Positions 49,126 through 60,558 of a stretch of 64,000 bases of DNA are shown in pieces. The notes under the pieces were generated by a model that saw only the letters and a program-made list of their open reading frames with translations, was not told the origin of the DNA and searched no databases. Source of the DNA: Paulownia fortunei (taxonomy: Eukaryota > Streptophyta > Magnoliopsida > Lamiales > Paulowniaceae); the NCBI GenBank assembly GCA_019321725.1, contig CM033121.1, forward strand, positions 16,120,001-16,184,000, in the 5' to 3' direction. The position numbers and the translations under genes were made by a program. Within the stretch, counting starts at the first letter, position 1. The number at the start of each line of letters is the position of its first letter.

Positions 49126-49281
49126 TCACTCATCATCCCATGTAAAACTACTCAACTTAGTTTGAACATCCAAAACAACGCCAAAGTGCTTCCAATTTTT
49201 GAGTCTGTATTCTATGATAATAGGGAAAGTATAGGAGTGCAGCTGAACTGTCAGACGCTCAAAGATTGAATCATAAAGAAT
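49126..49281 (-). pseudogene. Possible Myb/SANT-like (PIF-associated) coding remnant
   Basis: A short minus-strand frame reads IIEYRLKNWKHFGVVLDVQ, TKLSSFTWDDE, then a stop and EIIVV. It resembles the NRLKxxKxxxxxxxxMxxKxSGFGWDDE region of plant Myb/SANT-like proteins that accompany PIF/Harbinger transposases. Only about 50 residues can be compared and there is no flanking support. Confidence 0.3.
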
Positions 49282-50227
49282 AATTTACATCTCAACTTAT
49301 AGGAAATACAGAGTTTCTTTGTACTTTGAATTTAGTATAAAACTCTTGCAAAATTAGAGTGCCTCTGATCAGAACAATCTTCAATATTTTGCTTCCATTA
49401 AATTTAAAACTAGTAGCTGACATGGATAACTATAGCACAAATCCCATATAACTAAAAATTGATTGCATAAATTTAAGAAAGTTGATTCTTTTCATTTCAA
49501 TTCACAAATAAGAGCAGGATTAATAACAAGGTGGTTAGCTATTATATAGCTGCTGTGTTTCTTATACTATTTGAACAGTGGATCTAGATTTTGAGAAATC
49601 AAATTCTGTATTTAAAAACATTGCTAGTACTATATTTTTCCTGCTAACAACTAGGCTTATTTCAAGATTAGAAATAAGACAAGTTCATTTATTAGGAAAC
49701 AGATTGCTTTTTTTGGTGCTTTCAAAATGCTTTTCCCGTTCTTAATCTCATCTTCCAAGATTGATTATCCTCTCCTGCTTCCCAGTGAAGAAAAGACAAA
49801 TTAATCATAACTAACTGTGCTCTATGGGCTTACATATATCTTGGGACTTGGCATTTATCAATAGAGATATATTTGTAACTAAGCTAGTTTATGACAATTT
49901 TTTTTGCCTGTGTAATTTCTTTTCTTAGTTTTTGTATGGGAATAATAACCTATGTGCAATTTGATGGTCTTCAGCAATGAAATAATTTTTTGAATATTCC
50001 TTATCTAGCTGTGTGTTAGTTTCTCTGGTTCTTGCATGTGAAATATGGATGAAATAGGCTGGTGTGCTTACTTTTCCTAAGCTATCAACTTCAGGATACA
50101 CAAATAAGGAATGTATTCTTTTTTCTTCTGAAGAAGATGAAAAATGAAATAAAAAAACTCAACAGAGATGATTATAACAAATACACATGCACACGGTTGG
50201 TTGATTTGGAAGTTTAGCACTAGTTGT

Positions 50228-50351
50228 TATGAACACGAAAACAATCCAATATAACATGTGAGATGTTGATATTCTATTCATCAAAGTGATCCACACGAAA
50301 ACAATCCAATATACATGTGAGGAGTTGATATATATCCATCAAAGTAATCCA
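50228..50351. repeat. Direct tandem duplication, ~62-bp unit
   Basis: CACGAAAACAATCCAATATA at about 50235 recurs at about 50293. Both copies run through ACATGTGAG, GTTGATAT and CATCAAAGT(G/A)ATCCA. The copies differ by a few bases and small indels. Confidence 0.8.
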
Positions 50352-50879
50352 GGGTGAACTTATCTATTTTGTAGGTTAATAAAATGACTCAAAACAAAGG
50401 AAAGAAATTAGGTTCAAATTACAAAAAATATCAAAAAAATACCTGATGCAAAATTACCAATTATGGACTTCACACTTCTGGAAATTACAAAAGACCAGAA
50501 AAAAAAAAGGTTAGAAACTAAAAAAAATAAATAAAAAAGTAACAGAATACATAAATAATTACCGATACATATAAAGAAACAAACAATGCATACCGCACAC
50601 AACGAGGTCTAGTGATTCGCAAAGTAATTTTATGTCTCAAATTATAAAATTAACGAAAGGAGTATTAGAAATTATTCAATGAAACATTATACCAGATTCC
50701 TTATAAACACGAAACAAAATGCACAACAGAATTTAAAATCGTCACCAATAATTTTAATGATGTTCGAATATCAAATATCCTATTTTTCGAGGCCACGGTC
50801 AGAGAAAAAACATTCCACTATCAGCAAAGTTTTAATACAACACCATAATTGAACTTATAAAATAAAACTAAAGACTCCC

Positions 50880-50966
50880 TATTTTGTTTTGATACCTTTC
50901 TTGTATTATTTCACCGATGGACTTGTTTGTGAGATCCACTCGATTTGAATTTGCCACATTGAACTC
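50880..50966 (-). repeat. Copia-type LTR, outer fragment (left of the inserted element)
   Basis: Sequence before the AACTC duplication at 50962-50966 (TTGCCACATTGAACTC) should join to CCCTTCAATG at 55147 once the inserted element is removed. It is then continuous with the LTR-like block 55149-55891. How far it extends to the left is unclear. Confidence 0.4.
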
Positions 50967-51392
50967 TGATGGGCCATTAGCGCAAAATAGGCCTAAAAGG
51001 CTAAGTCCAAAAGGTCTATCTAGATTATGGGCCGGAACAAAGATATGACCTAATGAACCAAGTTCATGGACTCCACAAGATAATAAGATAAATTGAGTTA
51101 TAATGGTCAGGCTAAGTTCATTAGGCCATAAGACCTATTCATACGAAGACACTCACATCAACACTATAAAAACCCACAGCCTTCATTATACGATGGTATG
51201 TGATTAATTATGCACATATATGCTTTCAAAATTTGTGGCCTGTATTTATTTGCTCTGGAACTGATTTGAGTATCAGAGGGTCTTTGTTGGATCAACCCCC
51301 AATACCCCTAACGATTTTTGTGACACAAGCAGTGATCCACTCAACAACCCGAATTTAGTAGAAGTACTACTAAAATGAGTGATACCACATCA
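50967..51392 (+). repeat. Left LTR of element F
   Basis: 426 bp. It contains a likely promoter: CTATAAAAACCCACAGCC at about 51166, followed by the usual LTR transcript start region. The right LTR lacks this part. Confidence 0.88.
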
Positions 51393-51411
51393 TTTTAGCG
51401 CCGTTTGTGGA
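51393..51411 (+). other. Primer-binding site of element F
   Basis: TTTTAGCGCCGTTTGTGGA directly after the LTR. Plant gypsy elements often have TTGGCGCCGTCTGTGGGA here; the match is close but not perfect. Confidence 0.7.
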
Positions 51412-51639
51412 AAATTACTACCTGTTCATTGAGATTGCTGTCAAGATCTAAAGTCGTGAGAGCAACTAACGCCCAAGGTTACCGACCTACTAGGGACACT
51501 CGTGGCAATGAAGGCGACCCCCTACTAGAGGCGCCTGTTGTGTTGGAAACGATCAACGTCCACTTCTATCTAACCCAAGAGATTTGTCTGCTCCTCGTCA
51601 GGAGGAGATATTATCCATGACCTAAGAGGAGGTCTAGCA

Positions 51640-52470
51640 CTATTGTCCCCCAAGAAGAGCTCTTGCGTCATCGCGTCCCCAAGAGGAGCTCACTTATTAT
51701 CGCCCCTGCGTATCCTAAGAGGAGTTCGCCATCTTTGTGCCCCCAAGAGGAGCTCGTGCGTCATCACGCACATGCATCCCAAGATGAGCTTGCCGTCTTC
51801 GCGCCTCCAAAAGGAGCTCCCACGCCATCATGCCTTTGCATCCCAAGAGGAGCTCGTGTGTCATTGTGCCTGTGTATCCTAGGAGAAGCTTTCCATCTTC
51901 ACACGCCATCGCACCCTCACATCCCAAGAGGAGCTCGTACATCATCGCGCCCACACATCCCAAGAGGAGCTCCCTCATCATCGCACTCATGCATGCGAAG
52001 AGGAGCTTGCCGTCTTCGCGCTCCCAAGAGGAGCTCGCACACCATCGTGCCCTCGTGTCCCAAGAGAAGCTCGCGCGTCATTGCACCCGTGTATCCCAAG
52101 AGAAGCTCTCCATCTTTGCGTGCCATCGCACCCTTACATCCCAAGAGGAGCTCACACATCATTGCACCTACGTATCCCAAGAAAAGCTCATCGTCTTCAC
52201 ATACCTTCGTGCCATAATAGGAGGTTTGAACTATTGTCTCCCAGGAAGAGCTTGCGCACCTTTGCGCCCCAAGAAGAAATCTCATGCCATCATGCCCCTA
52301 GGAAGAAATCGTATGCCATCACGCTCCTAGGAGGAGCATACACACCATCGCTTCCCTAAAAGGAGCTCTCGCACCTTCGTGCCCTCAAGAGGAGCTCGTA
52401 CACCATTGCGCCACCAAGAGGAGCTCATGAACCATTGCGCCCCCAAGAGGAGCTCATGCTATTACACCCA
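51640..52470 (+). repeat. Array of CCAAGAGGAGCTC-type units in element F
   Basis: About 20 or more irregular units of roughly 30-50 bp, each built round CCCAAGAGGAGCTC(G/A), followed by a variable CGTCATCGCGCCC-type spacer. Translation in any frame gives repeats such as PKRSSxVIAP. This reflects the DNA repeat, and all three plus frames are open for long stretches, so I do not call a protein. Confidence 0.8.
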
Positions 52471-53039
52471 CAGGAGCTCAAATGCTCGTGCCTTCAAGAA
52501 GTTCTACCAGTAGAGAGGAGCCCAATTATTTAGATGATTTCTACGAAGTTTAGCCACTGAGGGTTAGCATTTCAACTTAAGTTGTCAAGCCCCAAGTGGC
52601 TTTTATTCAAGTACTTAGTAAATTTTTGCAAGATCAATAAAGTTTTTCACCTTACATTACAACTGCGTATTTGTGTGCTCTATTACTTAACAAAATGCTA
52701 TACTGTCATTGACCTTGAAGGTCAATGAGATTCCCTTCAGGCTATTAATGAGTTTAGCCAGCACGACCCCGGAATCTTACAAGTTTGACTTTTCTTGATG
52801 CCAACATCAAAACGCGCCCTAATATCTCCCGTCATCCTATAGGTTAGCTTTGCTTAGCCCCGGATGGTTTAAATGAATTCCTACAAGAAGAAAAACTTAA
52901 AAAATCTATACATCCCAGAATTACCCGTCATCCCTTAAGGTTAGCCAAAGCCTAGCCCCTGATGACCTAAGAGAATCCCTATAGAACAAAAGATTTAGAA
53001 ATCCTCACATTCTCGTGCATAACCGAGGGCCCATACTGG

Positions 53040-53185
53040 CTTCCACACTTAAGAGTTTCACCGACCTCTACCTTCGAGGAGCCTACCGACTCCCATACTT
53101 GAGAGGTCCACCGACCTCTACCCTCGAAGAGTCCTATCGGCTTCCATACTTGAGAGTTCCTACCAATCTTCCCCCTCAAAGAGCC
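53040..53185 (+). repeat. Short array of CTTCCATACTTGAGAG(T/G)-type units in element F
   Basis: Three to four units of about 50 bp, e.g. ACCGACCTCTACCTTCGAGGAG and ACCGACCTCTACCCTCGAAGAG, each followed by a CCATACTTGAGAG core. Confidence 0.7.
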
Positions 53186-53212
53186 TTACCAACTCATAAA
53201 TATGTAATGATC

Positions 53213-53309
53213 GCTTTATGCAATGGTTGTTGCTCTATACTTCTCATAATGTAGGAAGTCTGACTTCCTACATTATGAGAAGTATAGAGCAACAACCATT
53301 GCATAAAGC
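53213..53309. repeat. Perfect 97-bp palindrome
   Basis: The arms 53213-53260 and 53262-53309 are exact reverse complements over 48 bp, with a single T between them. Left arm starts GCTTTATGCAATGG and ends AGGAAGTC; right arm starts GACTTCCT and ends CCATTGCATAAAGC. It would form an uninterrupted hairpin. No mismatch was found on direct base-by-base reading. Confidence 0.95.
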
Positions 53310-54399
53310 AACAAAAAAACTAAATAAATGGACTAAGCATAAGAATGAGGTGAACAACTCACCCGGGCTAAGCCTCTGAGAGGCTATGACTACGTGGACT
53401 GCAATTGGAGAAGACGAGCAACCTCACTTGTGCTCCAAGTGAAAGAAAGATCCTAAGTCGACCTGGAAAATAAATCTAGGTCGAGCGCTACAACATCGAC
53501 TAGGGGGAAAAAACCAAGTCGAGCCCAATGAGCTCAACCTAGTTAGGTGGTCAGGTAGAGCCATGCTTGGCTTGACTTGAAAAAAAAAGGACGAGCCCAA
53601 CAAGCTCGAGCTGGTCATGTGGTTAGGTTCAGCCATGCTTGGCTCGACCTAAAAAAAAGGAAAAGTGATAGAAATAAAGAAGAAGAAGAAGACGTCGTCC
53701 ATATCATCGTGCTCTCACATGGAGCTCGCACGCTAATGCATCCCTAAGAGATGCTCTCACACCCCCAGGAGGAGCTCGCAACAAGGAATGACTAAATGGA
53801 GCAACTTCCACATAAAATGACAAACTCAAAGAGAGTGACTTCCCTATGAAGTGATAACATCTCTTGCCACTATAGCTGGTATCCTAGGAGAGATCTCCAT
53901 GGATGCCTTGCCTTACTCAGAATGGAGGCCAACGTGAGACAAAGAAACAAGAAGCATTAGCAAGCCGACAAAGAAAAATAAGGCAAAAAGATGCTACGTA
54001 AATGAGCTAAATAGTAATCACAAAACACAACTCACTCGGGTCATGAGTGCCTCCTCAAGAAAGCGATATGATGTCGACTTAAGGCAACTAACGTAATGAC
54101 TCACCGTGATGCGAGTCTTCATCCAACCCAAGGCGTGATCCTCTACCAGCACCAACAACATCATGCGATGATGACCTATGTTCGTCGCCCTTCGAAGGGG
54201 GAGAGGGAACACTACCACCTCTGCTTCTATAGTGCCACCTCTATCAACACCACTCCTTTCGCCTAAAGTAGGTGGCGCGCCCCTTTTGCCAAGAGCGAGT
54301 GAAGGACCAGACTCCCCCGAACTTATGAGAATAAAGTGTAGTGAAGTCAAGTTTCTTAGCTCAAACACACAAGCTCGTTGGACTTGTGCTTGACAAGCT

Positions 54400-54610
54400 C
54401 GCGTGACCTGTGCGCTCAACTTATACACCTACCTGCTCGACCTGCGCACATGTCATGCTCGACTTGCGCACCTATCGTGCTTGACCTACACACCTGCGTG
54501 TTCGGCCTGCGCACCTGCACGCTCAACCTATGCACCTGTCATGCTCGACCTGCGCTCGACAAGCTCGCATCACCTGCTCGCTCGACTAACACGCGTGCAA
54601 CATACTTGAC
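54400..54610 (+). repeat. Array of CTCGACCTGCGCACCTG-type units in element F
   Basis: About eight units of roughly 24 bp around (C/T)TCGACCTGCGCACCTG(T/C), such as those near 54437, 54461, 54510 and 54543. Composition is distinctly GC-rich. Confidence 0.7.
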
Positions 54611-54925
54611 CTACACGTAGCATTTGACTTGTCGGCACATGCGCCACCATCGATTGACCTGGACAGCACCACTTTGCATAAACACCGCTTGACGCGACGG
54701 GCTAAGCATAAGCACAACGAAGAGCCTACACACTCGACTCAAAACTCAACTTGATAGACAATGAATGCAATCTGAAACTACTCACCTAAAGAAGTGACCT
54801 GCCCCAAGCTACTCACCCCAAGAGGTGATCTGCCCGAAGCCATTCAGCTTAAAAGGTGACCATTCTAACATTCTCTGCTCTCGACCAACCCTCCTACGCG
54901 AGGCTTGATCGAGAGTGGGGGCTTA

Positions 54926-55143
54926 TGATGGGCCATGAGCCCAAAATAGGCCCAAGAGGCTAAGTCCAAGAGGTCCGTCTACATAATGGGCCTGTACAAA
55001 GACATGACACAATGGAACTGACTTGAGCGTCGGAGGGTCTTCGTCGGGTCAACCCCCGGCATCCCTAACAACTTTTATAATGCAGGCACTGACCCACTCA
55101 ACAACTCGAGTTCAGCGGTAGTAAAAGGAGTGATACCACATCA
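54926..55143 (+). repeat. Right LTR of element F, internally deleted
   Basis: 218 bp. It matches the left LTR at both ends (TGATGGGCCATGAGC and GATACCACATCA) but lacks about 210 bp in the middle. The join falls at GACACAATGGAACTG, where the left LTR has GACCTAATG and, about 210 bp later, GGAACTG. The lost part includes the CTATAAAA promoter. Confidence 0.85.
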
Positions 55144-55148
55144 AACTC

Positions 55149-55891
55149 CCTTCAATGTTGACTGCCATCAAACAACAGAGCGCTCTATCTCGAGAACTTA
55201 CCTCTTTTTCCTGAAGGATGTTCAATGCGTTGTTCGAATATAGTTTGGAATAGACTTAAATCTCTAGTGTTGGCTTGAAACTCAAACTTCAATCACAATC
55301 TCTGATGAACACTAGATAGGGAATCGACTGCCTTAGATCTCTGGATTTCTTCTCGAAAATCAACAACTTAAACTATCTTGTGTTTATGTTTAAATACACA
55401 AACTACTCTAGTTGATTCCTAAACCAAACATAGAAAGATTCATAGTCTATTACAAAGACTTTTCTTTAAAACTCTTCTATGTACAAACGTGAATAATCCT
55501 GGATCTTGAAATTCAAGATTACATCAATTTCCTAATCTAAATAATGAATCATGTCTTCTTGGAATGGTAGGAAATCTACCAAGTCTCCTTTTGATAAGGT
55601 AAGTCCATAATAACTCTTTTTCCTTCCAATTGGACATAAATTTATTAGAAGACATCTTGTAAATTTATTTTCATAAGTACTACAAGCTTATCTTTAATAA
55701 ATGAATCAAATATGGTAAGTAAAAGAGTTTGATTCCTACAAAAAAATAAAAATAAACAAGAGTTAGTTTAATATTAAAACTCTTATTAAATATGCAAAAA
55801 ATACCCTACATTAATTAGAAGACTTAATAAATTAAACTTACATTTTGATCAAATAATGCCAACTAAATAAATAAGTCACACGGACTTAACA
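55149..55891 (-). repeat. Copia-type LTR fragment split by element F
   Basis: On the minus strand it starts TGTTAAGTCCGTGTGAC at 55891, directly after AAATGGGAAGAT (polypurine tract). It runs to AAGGGAGTT at the AACTC duplication and then continues left of 50967. The AAATGGGAAGAT/TGTTAAG junction is characteristic of copia 3' LTRs. Its partner LTR and pol genes are not seen. Confidence 0.55.
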
Positions 55892-56930
55892 ATCTTCCCA
55901 TTTGATATTTTTTTTCAAAATCAACAATCTTACCTTAGTGTCTGAAAACAGGTTCAAGTATGTATGTTCTATCAAGAAATATCATATAAGCAATTTAGTT
56001 CACAAAACTTGTGTTCGAACATGAAATTGAACATGACATTGAATAACATACTAAGACAGATAAAACAATGATCAGAGGCAATCAAAACTATCAAAAAGTC
56101 TATCACTATTACAGGCAAAAATTTTACTTTAAAAATACCTCGCCTAACAAATCAAACAAAAACATTAAAACTTCAAAACCTAAAAAACAACAAAACAATT
56201 TTAATCACATAATCACATCATCAATCAAAAACAACAAAGCTTTAATCAAACTTCCTTATTAGCTTTAGCATTTCCTTCACCAGCCTGGTGAGTATCATCA
56301 TCCAATGCTTCTCCTCCAATCTCTGCAGCAGCTGCAACTCCAGTGTCAGCATCAACTCCCCCTGCACTAGAAATCCCTACTTCTGCAGCCCCTGCAACTG
56401 CAATTGACTCTCCATTTGGCCAAAAATGTCGAAGGAGCCCCAGAAGCTTGAGTAGCAAAACCAGAACTATCCAAAGAAATTTGTTCAGTAGCAACAACTT
56501 AGGAAGTAGATCCTTTAAGTTGGGCAATAAGATGTAGAACTTATTTCTCCTTAGCCTACCCTTCTTCATTTTGTTGTCTTGCTGCAGGTAACTGTTTCTC
56601 CAAATAGTCTAAAAAATCCTTAGAGGAGGATGGAGCAACAGATGTTCCAGGCCATGTTCCAATAGAAGATAGAACATGAGTGGACAAATCATATGATGTT
56701 TGAAGCTAAAGCATTAAGCAATATCAAAGTTCTTCAGCTACAAGAAAGGCAGCCTCAGCCTGTTAGCATTTAGCTTCGCTTCACTGGTCTAGCAAGACTT
56801 CTAAAATACAGGTTTAAAAACATAATTTTAAACATAGAATAATTAAATGTCAATTCGCTGCACCAAGATCTAAAACATAGATTAACAAAACCTAATTTAC
56901 AAAACTTCATCAAAATTTTAATTAGGGGAG
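55892..56930 (-). pseudogene. Retroelement 3'-region debris, unidentified protein remnant
   Basis: Minus-strand frames include LSTHVLSSIGTWPGTSVAPS, KDFLDYLEKQLPAARQQNEE, then, after stops, EQISLDSSGFATQASGAPS and an Ala/Gly/Glu-rich tail ending KANKEV at 56246. The frames are broken by stops. The position just before a copia polypurine tract suggests an extra ORF in the 3' part of the element (some Sirevirus-type copia elements have one), but I cannot identify the family. 55906-56240 holds nothing I recognise. Confidence 0.35.
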
Positions 56931-57132
56931 GGAAAACCAGCAGGATTCACTATACACACTACGTTCCCACCCCAAATTTACTGAGAACATTGATTAATGT
57001 ATATACACACTAGTCAGAATACAAAGTGTGGAGGCATGAGAAAACAATTAGCATTGATCTTACCTACCTAGGGCCAAACAACTAATATAATAGCGACTCA
57101 AAGCCAGAATTATGACAGTTCATTTGCAGGTC

Positions 57133-58706
57133 CTACTTGATATTGCTCTGGTGCAAAATATATACAGAACCCCAGCCTTGCTCTTTTCCCCTCTCGATCA
57201 TACACCTCAGTACTCTCAAGAACTCATCTGCTTCTTCTGGGCACGTGAATTCTAAGTTGGTTTGCAAAAGAGGAAGCGGAGTATGAAAATTGTTCCACAG
57301 CTTTCCCTTTGCTTCGTTTCCTCTTTTCTGCTGCTGAAGGTTCTGTCTAAATGATGTATCTGAACCACTTCCCACAATGTGTACTACCTCCCCATCATTG
57401 TCAGCAAGAATTACACTATCCATTGCAATTTCTGATTGTATCACCCACTTTGGATCAGCAGGAACCCCTTCAAAATTGGGTGTACCCAAGTCTATTAAAC
57501 TGGAGCAGCTAACAACTAAGATAAGTCTCCCAGTGATCAATACATATTGACCACATAGCTTAAGTGCTTTGCACATGACTAATGTCTCGTCCCTCAGCTT
57601 CATATCAGTTTCATTGAGTACATATGTTCCAACTGCTTCCTCCCAAGAGTAAGGCTTCAGGGGAGATTCTGCACTTAAAGGCCTTGGTAAACGGACCCTA
57701 AAACACCGATACCCCATCTGGTGGATCCTACTACGGTTTCTGATACTCTGGGCAGTTTTTCCGGTGACCTCAAGTATACTGGCTGCAGGTCTTGCCAAAA
57801 GTCCTGTAACACCCACAGCTATACCTGTGGGAAAAACAATGTGCAGTAAGGACATGGTACCATAAAAGGTCATGACTACACCACCTCCAGTAAGTAAATT
57901 TGGAACACACTAATATAACATAAAGAACTCTTTTTCCAAACAGCAGTACCTGAAAGCACTCCTGGTAGGCCATGTTTTTCAGCCCCTTTGATTGGTGATT
58001 GAAGTACACCAGTTAGTCCCTAAGGCAAAAAGATAAGCTTTAGTAAATTGTGAAACAGGAATGACTTGGGTCAGCGTGCAAGAAGAGATATGAGAAGTGT
58101 ATAACCTTTAAAACTATGAAAGAGAGAGAGAGTGGTAATTTAACTGTTTCAAAAGGGAGGTAAATGCAATTAACCCTTTTTAAAATTCACACAGTAATCA
58201 CACAAAAAGATGTAAAGCACCTCCAGGAATTCATTTATCACTCCTTTACTATGCGAAGACATTCCTTTCTGTTGCCTTTCGATCATTGTTGCAGTTTGGT
58301 CATCAAACGCAAATGCTACAATACCCTGCAAGTTGAGATAAAGTTCAAAAGTTGGGCTAGGTTTAGATGAATGTGCTTTCAAGTTTATCTATGTCTATCT
58401 AGAAACCAAGTACCTTATGCGCAGCTTTGCTGAATTGACTAGTAGCATCACTTATTGCATAAACTGTATTGCTGAGAAGACTTGTTGTACCTTGGGCCAT
58501 ACCAGTAATAAGTCCAGATGGACTCTGGAAAAGTGAAGTTTGGTTAAATTATAATTTTTTTCTTTTGGAAAAACAAAGGGAAATCAATTCAGGGTAGTGT
58601 ACCTGGAAAACACTCCAGACAGGAAGGGAGAAAAAATCTTTGATGCCAAGACCTAAACTCCTCGCAAATCCCACAGGATTCCTATAACACCAGCAGAACC
58701 AAACAC
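57133..58706 (-). pseudogene. VPS13: VPS13 C-terminal fragment (lipid-transfer protein), 5'-truncated
   Basis: Five exons on the minus strand with GT-AG sites: 58706-58603, 58524-58414, 58325-58221, 58019-57950 and 57824-57133 (stop TAG). They join as VFGSAGVI, NPVGFARSLGLGIKDFF, SPSGLITGMAQGTTSLLSN, GIVAFAFDDQ, GLTGVLQSPIKGAEKHGLPG, IAVGVTGLLARPAASILEVT and a long last exon with RVRLPRPL, DETLVMCKALK and DLGTPNFEGVPADPKWV, ending GWGSVYILHQSNIK. This matches the C-terminus of plant VPS13, a very large protein that bridges membranes and moves lipids. The first exon is 104 nt where 105 is needed: one base is missing between ATAGG and AATCC, a frameshift. No earlier exons are found upstream, so over four fifths of the gene is absent. 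Likely a truncated duplicate. Confidence 0.8.
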
Positions 58707-60558
58707 CTGCACAGTAATGTCCCCAATGAAAATAGAATTGATTGAGTTGGGGAACAACTATATCTGACTAGAAGTCTACTACAATTGTCATAATTCCATC
58801 CATAACAGGAGCGTGCAAGAAATTGCCGCAACAATCCCAAGAAACACAAAGAGCAACAAAACCCAACATTTTGAGCATAAAAAAGCCATGAACATCCAAT
58901 AGCAATGATTGATCTGCCTATCAAAGCATGTCTAGAAAAGTGGTTAAGACCAAGTGGATTGGTAAGACTGTTGAGGAGCAAATATGTTGGCAGTGCACCT
59001 AGTTTCTATGGCTCTTAGCTTGGGCAACTATGTTGTACGAAAGTGACATAGTTAGGAGCATAGGTGCGTACTCGAGAGTCTAGTGTGCTCTATTTATTTG
59101 TTCATCAAGGGACATAGATATGCTTGATATGATGTGGCCACATGGTTGGGGTACACTATGAGACATTGAGGGGTATTTGTTATGTCAGCTTATTGATGAC
59201 TCAAGATTCCTCACCTATTTCTTTTGCGGTTTGTTCGCACGCCTCATTTTTTGAACTAAAAGTAGAACTAGGGATGACAAATTATGAGTGGAAGAGATTC
59301 AAGGATATTGAGTCATATACGTGCGAGTGGGAGATGTTGGTTCATGAATCGAGTTCTCGACATGACTCTACTAGGCATCCACATTTGAGTAGGATTATTT
59401 TCTTAGTAGAACGAAAATCTTTTCTTGTATAGGAAGAATTTTATCTATACATATTTCAGTCCACTCTCCTAATTTAGAATGGAATTTACACTTGCTCTCC
59501 CAAGAAATGACCCCCTTAAATTTCTCCCTTTGTTTTTTCTTGGAGATTCATAAAGACTCTTAAGGACTTGAGGCAGGTGACAAGTACAGTAGTTCTAGCA
59601 AGACCAACAAACACGAGCTTGATCTATGCATGAATTATCAATTTCGAATGCAAATAGATATATTCAACCCACACCATATTTTCAACAACTACAGGTGCTT
59701 TTGTATCATATTATAGGAATTAATTGCAGTTTAACCCCTGTGATTGACAATCCACTATCATGGAGGTTTAAGAAACAAATGCAAAGAGCAAATTTGCATT
59801 GCAAGGACAAGATATATTGTTTTAATAAAAAAAAATAATTTCAATCACATATATGCGAGTATGATACTATGGAGGTGACTTCTTTATCTATACTATACTA
59901 TACATGAAAGTGTGAAATTTACACGTGTTTATTCACATTGTGCAAGGACAAATATTTCTTTACTAAAAATAATAAAAACAATGAACACTAAAATAATAGT
60001 TTGACGGAAGTTTTTTCCATTCTTCATTACAGATTAATAGAATTACATTTGAACAAGAAGTTTAATTGAATCATTGATTATTCCTCTCCATTGTCCACTT
60101 ATGATTTTTAAATTTATTATCCTTAAGAAATCACAATTCAAGAAAAATCAAAAACAAATTCTAACTAAGGAGTACCATGATCTATAAATAGCACCATGAT
60201 CTATGTCTAGGTAATATGAAATAACACCATGATCTGTCTTCTATATAGTATTTTCAGAAAAAAACAAAGGATTTTAATGAGATCAAACTTTTGTTTCTTG
60301 ATTTAACATATTCCTTAAGTGCCTTTTTGCAGTGAAAAGCTCAGTATCTCGATTAAGGAAGATTAATGTGTTGAATGGCCGTGAAATGAATTATTCGTAT
60401 TACTCCATACTTGTTATATTCTAAAGTGATTAATTGCCTAAATGTTTGCTTAAAATATGTTACATTTGGCTAAGAACTAAAAGTATGCAAAATTGTGCAA
60501 TTTGATTGGTTGGTTGAGTAGGTTGCATGAAACCATTCTAAACCGCATTGCACTTGAT
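58707..60558. other. Intergenic, no recognised gene
   Basis: No VPS13 exon was found in the 300 bp upstream of the fragment. A minus-strand frame at 58682-58981 (LLNSLTNPLGLNHFSRHALI) and a plus-strand frame at 59142-59432 are open by chance or are remnants I cannot name. Near 60170-60240 the phrase ACCATGATCTAT occurs three times. Confidence 0.4.

Larger units (their letters stand above)
50967..55143 (+). mobile_element. Non-autonomous LTR retrotransposon with tandem-array interior (element F)
   Basis: 4177 bp bounded by AACTC (50962-50966 and 55144-55148). LTRs share TGATGGGCCAT...GATACCACATCA. The left LTR (50967-51392) is followed directly by a gypsy-type primer-binding site, TTTTAGCGCCGTTTGTGG. 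A polypurine tract, GAGAGTGGGGGCTTA, lies directly before the right LTR (54926). The interior is GC-richer than the surroundings, with several tandem arrays and no recognisable gag, protease, RT or integrase. Long frames across the arrays follow from the repeats and look unlike protein genes. This is the layout of a LARD-like passenger element that would rely on another gypsy element's proteins. Confidence 0.85.

Noticed and set aside
51643..52359. Overlapping open frames of 80-180 codons in three plus frames and in the minus strand
   Set aside because: All are by-products of a short-unit DNA array with few stop codons; the translations are simple repeats in every frame.
54018..54428. 136-codon minus-strand frame in element F
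   Set aside because: Lies partly over a 24-bp tandem array, has no recognisable domain, and opposes the element's orientation.
58682..58981. Possible further upstream VPS13 exon on the minus strand
   Set aside because: Its translation (LLNSLTNPLGLNHFSRHALI onwards) overlaps the first VPS13 exon in another frame and does not resemble VPS13 as I know it.
59142..59432. 96-codon plus-strand frame
   Set aside because: No recognisable domain, no splice context, and no matching neighbour; kept only as part of the intergenic description.
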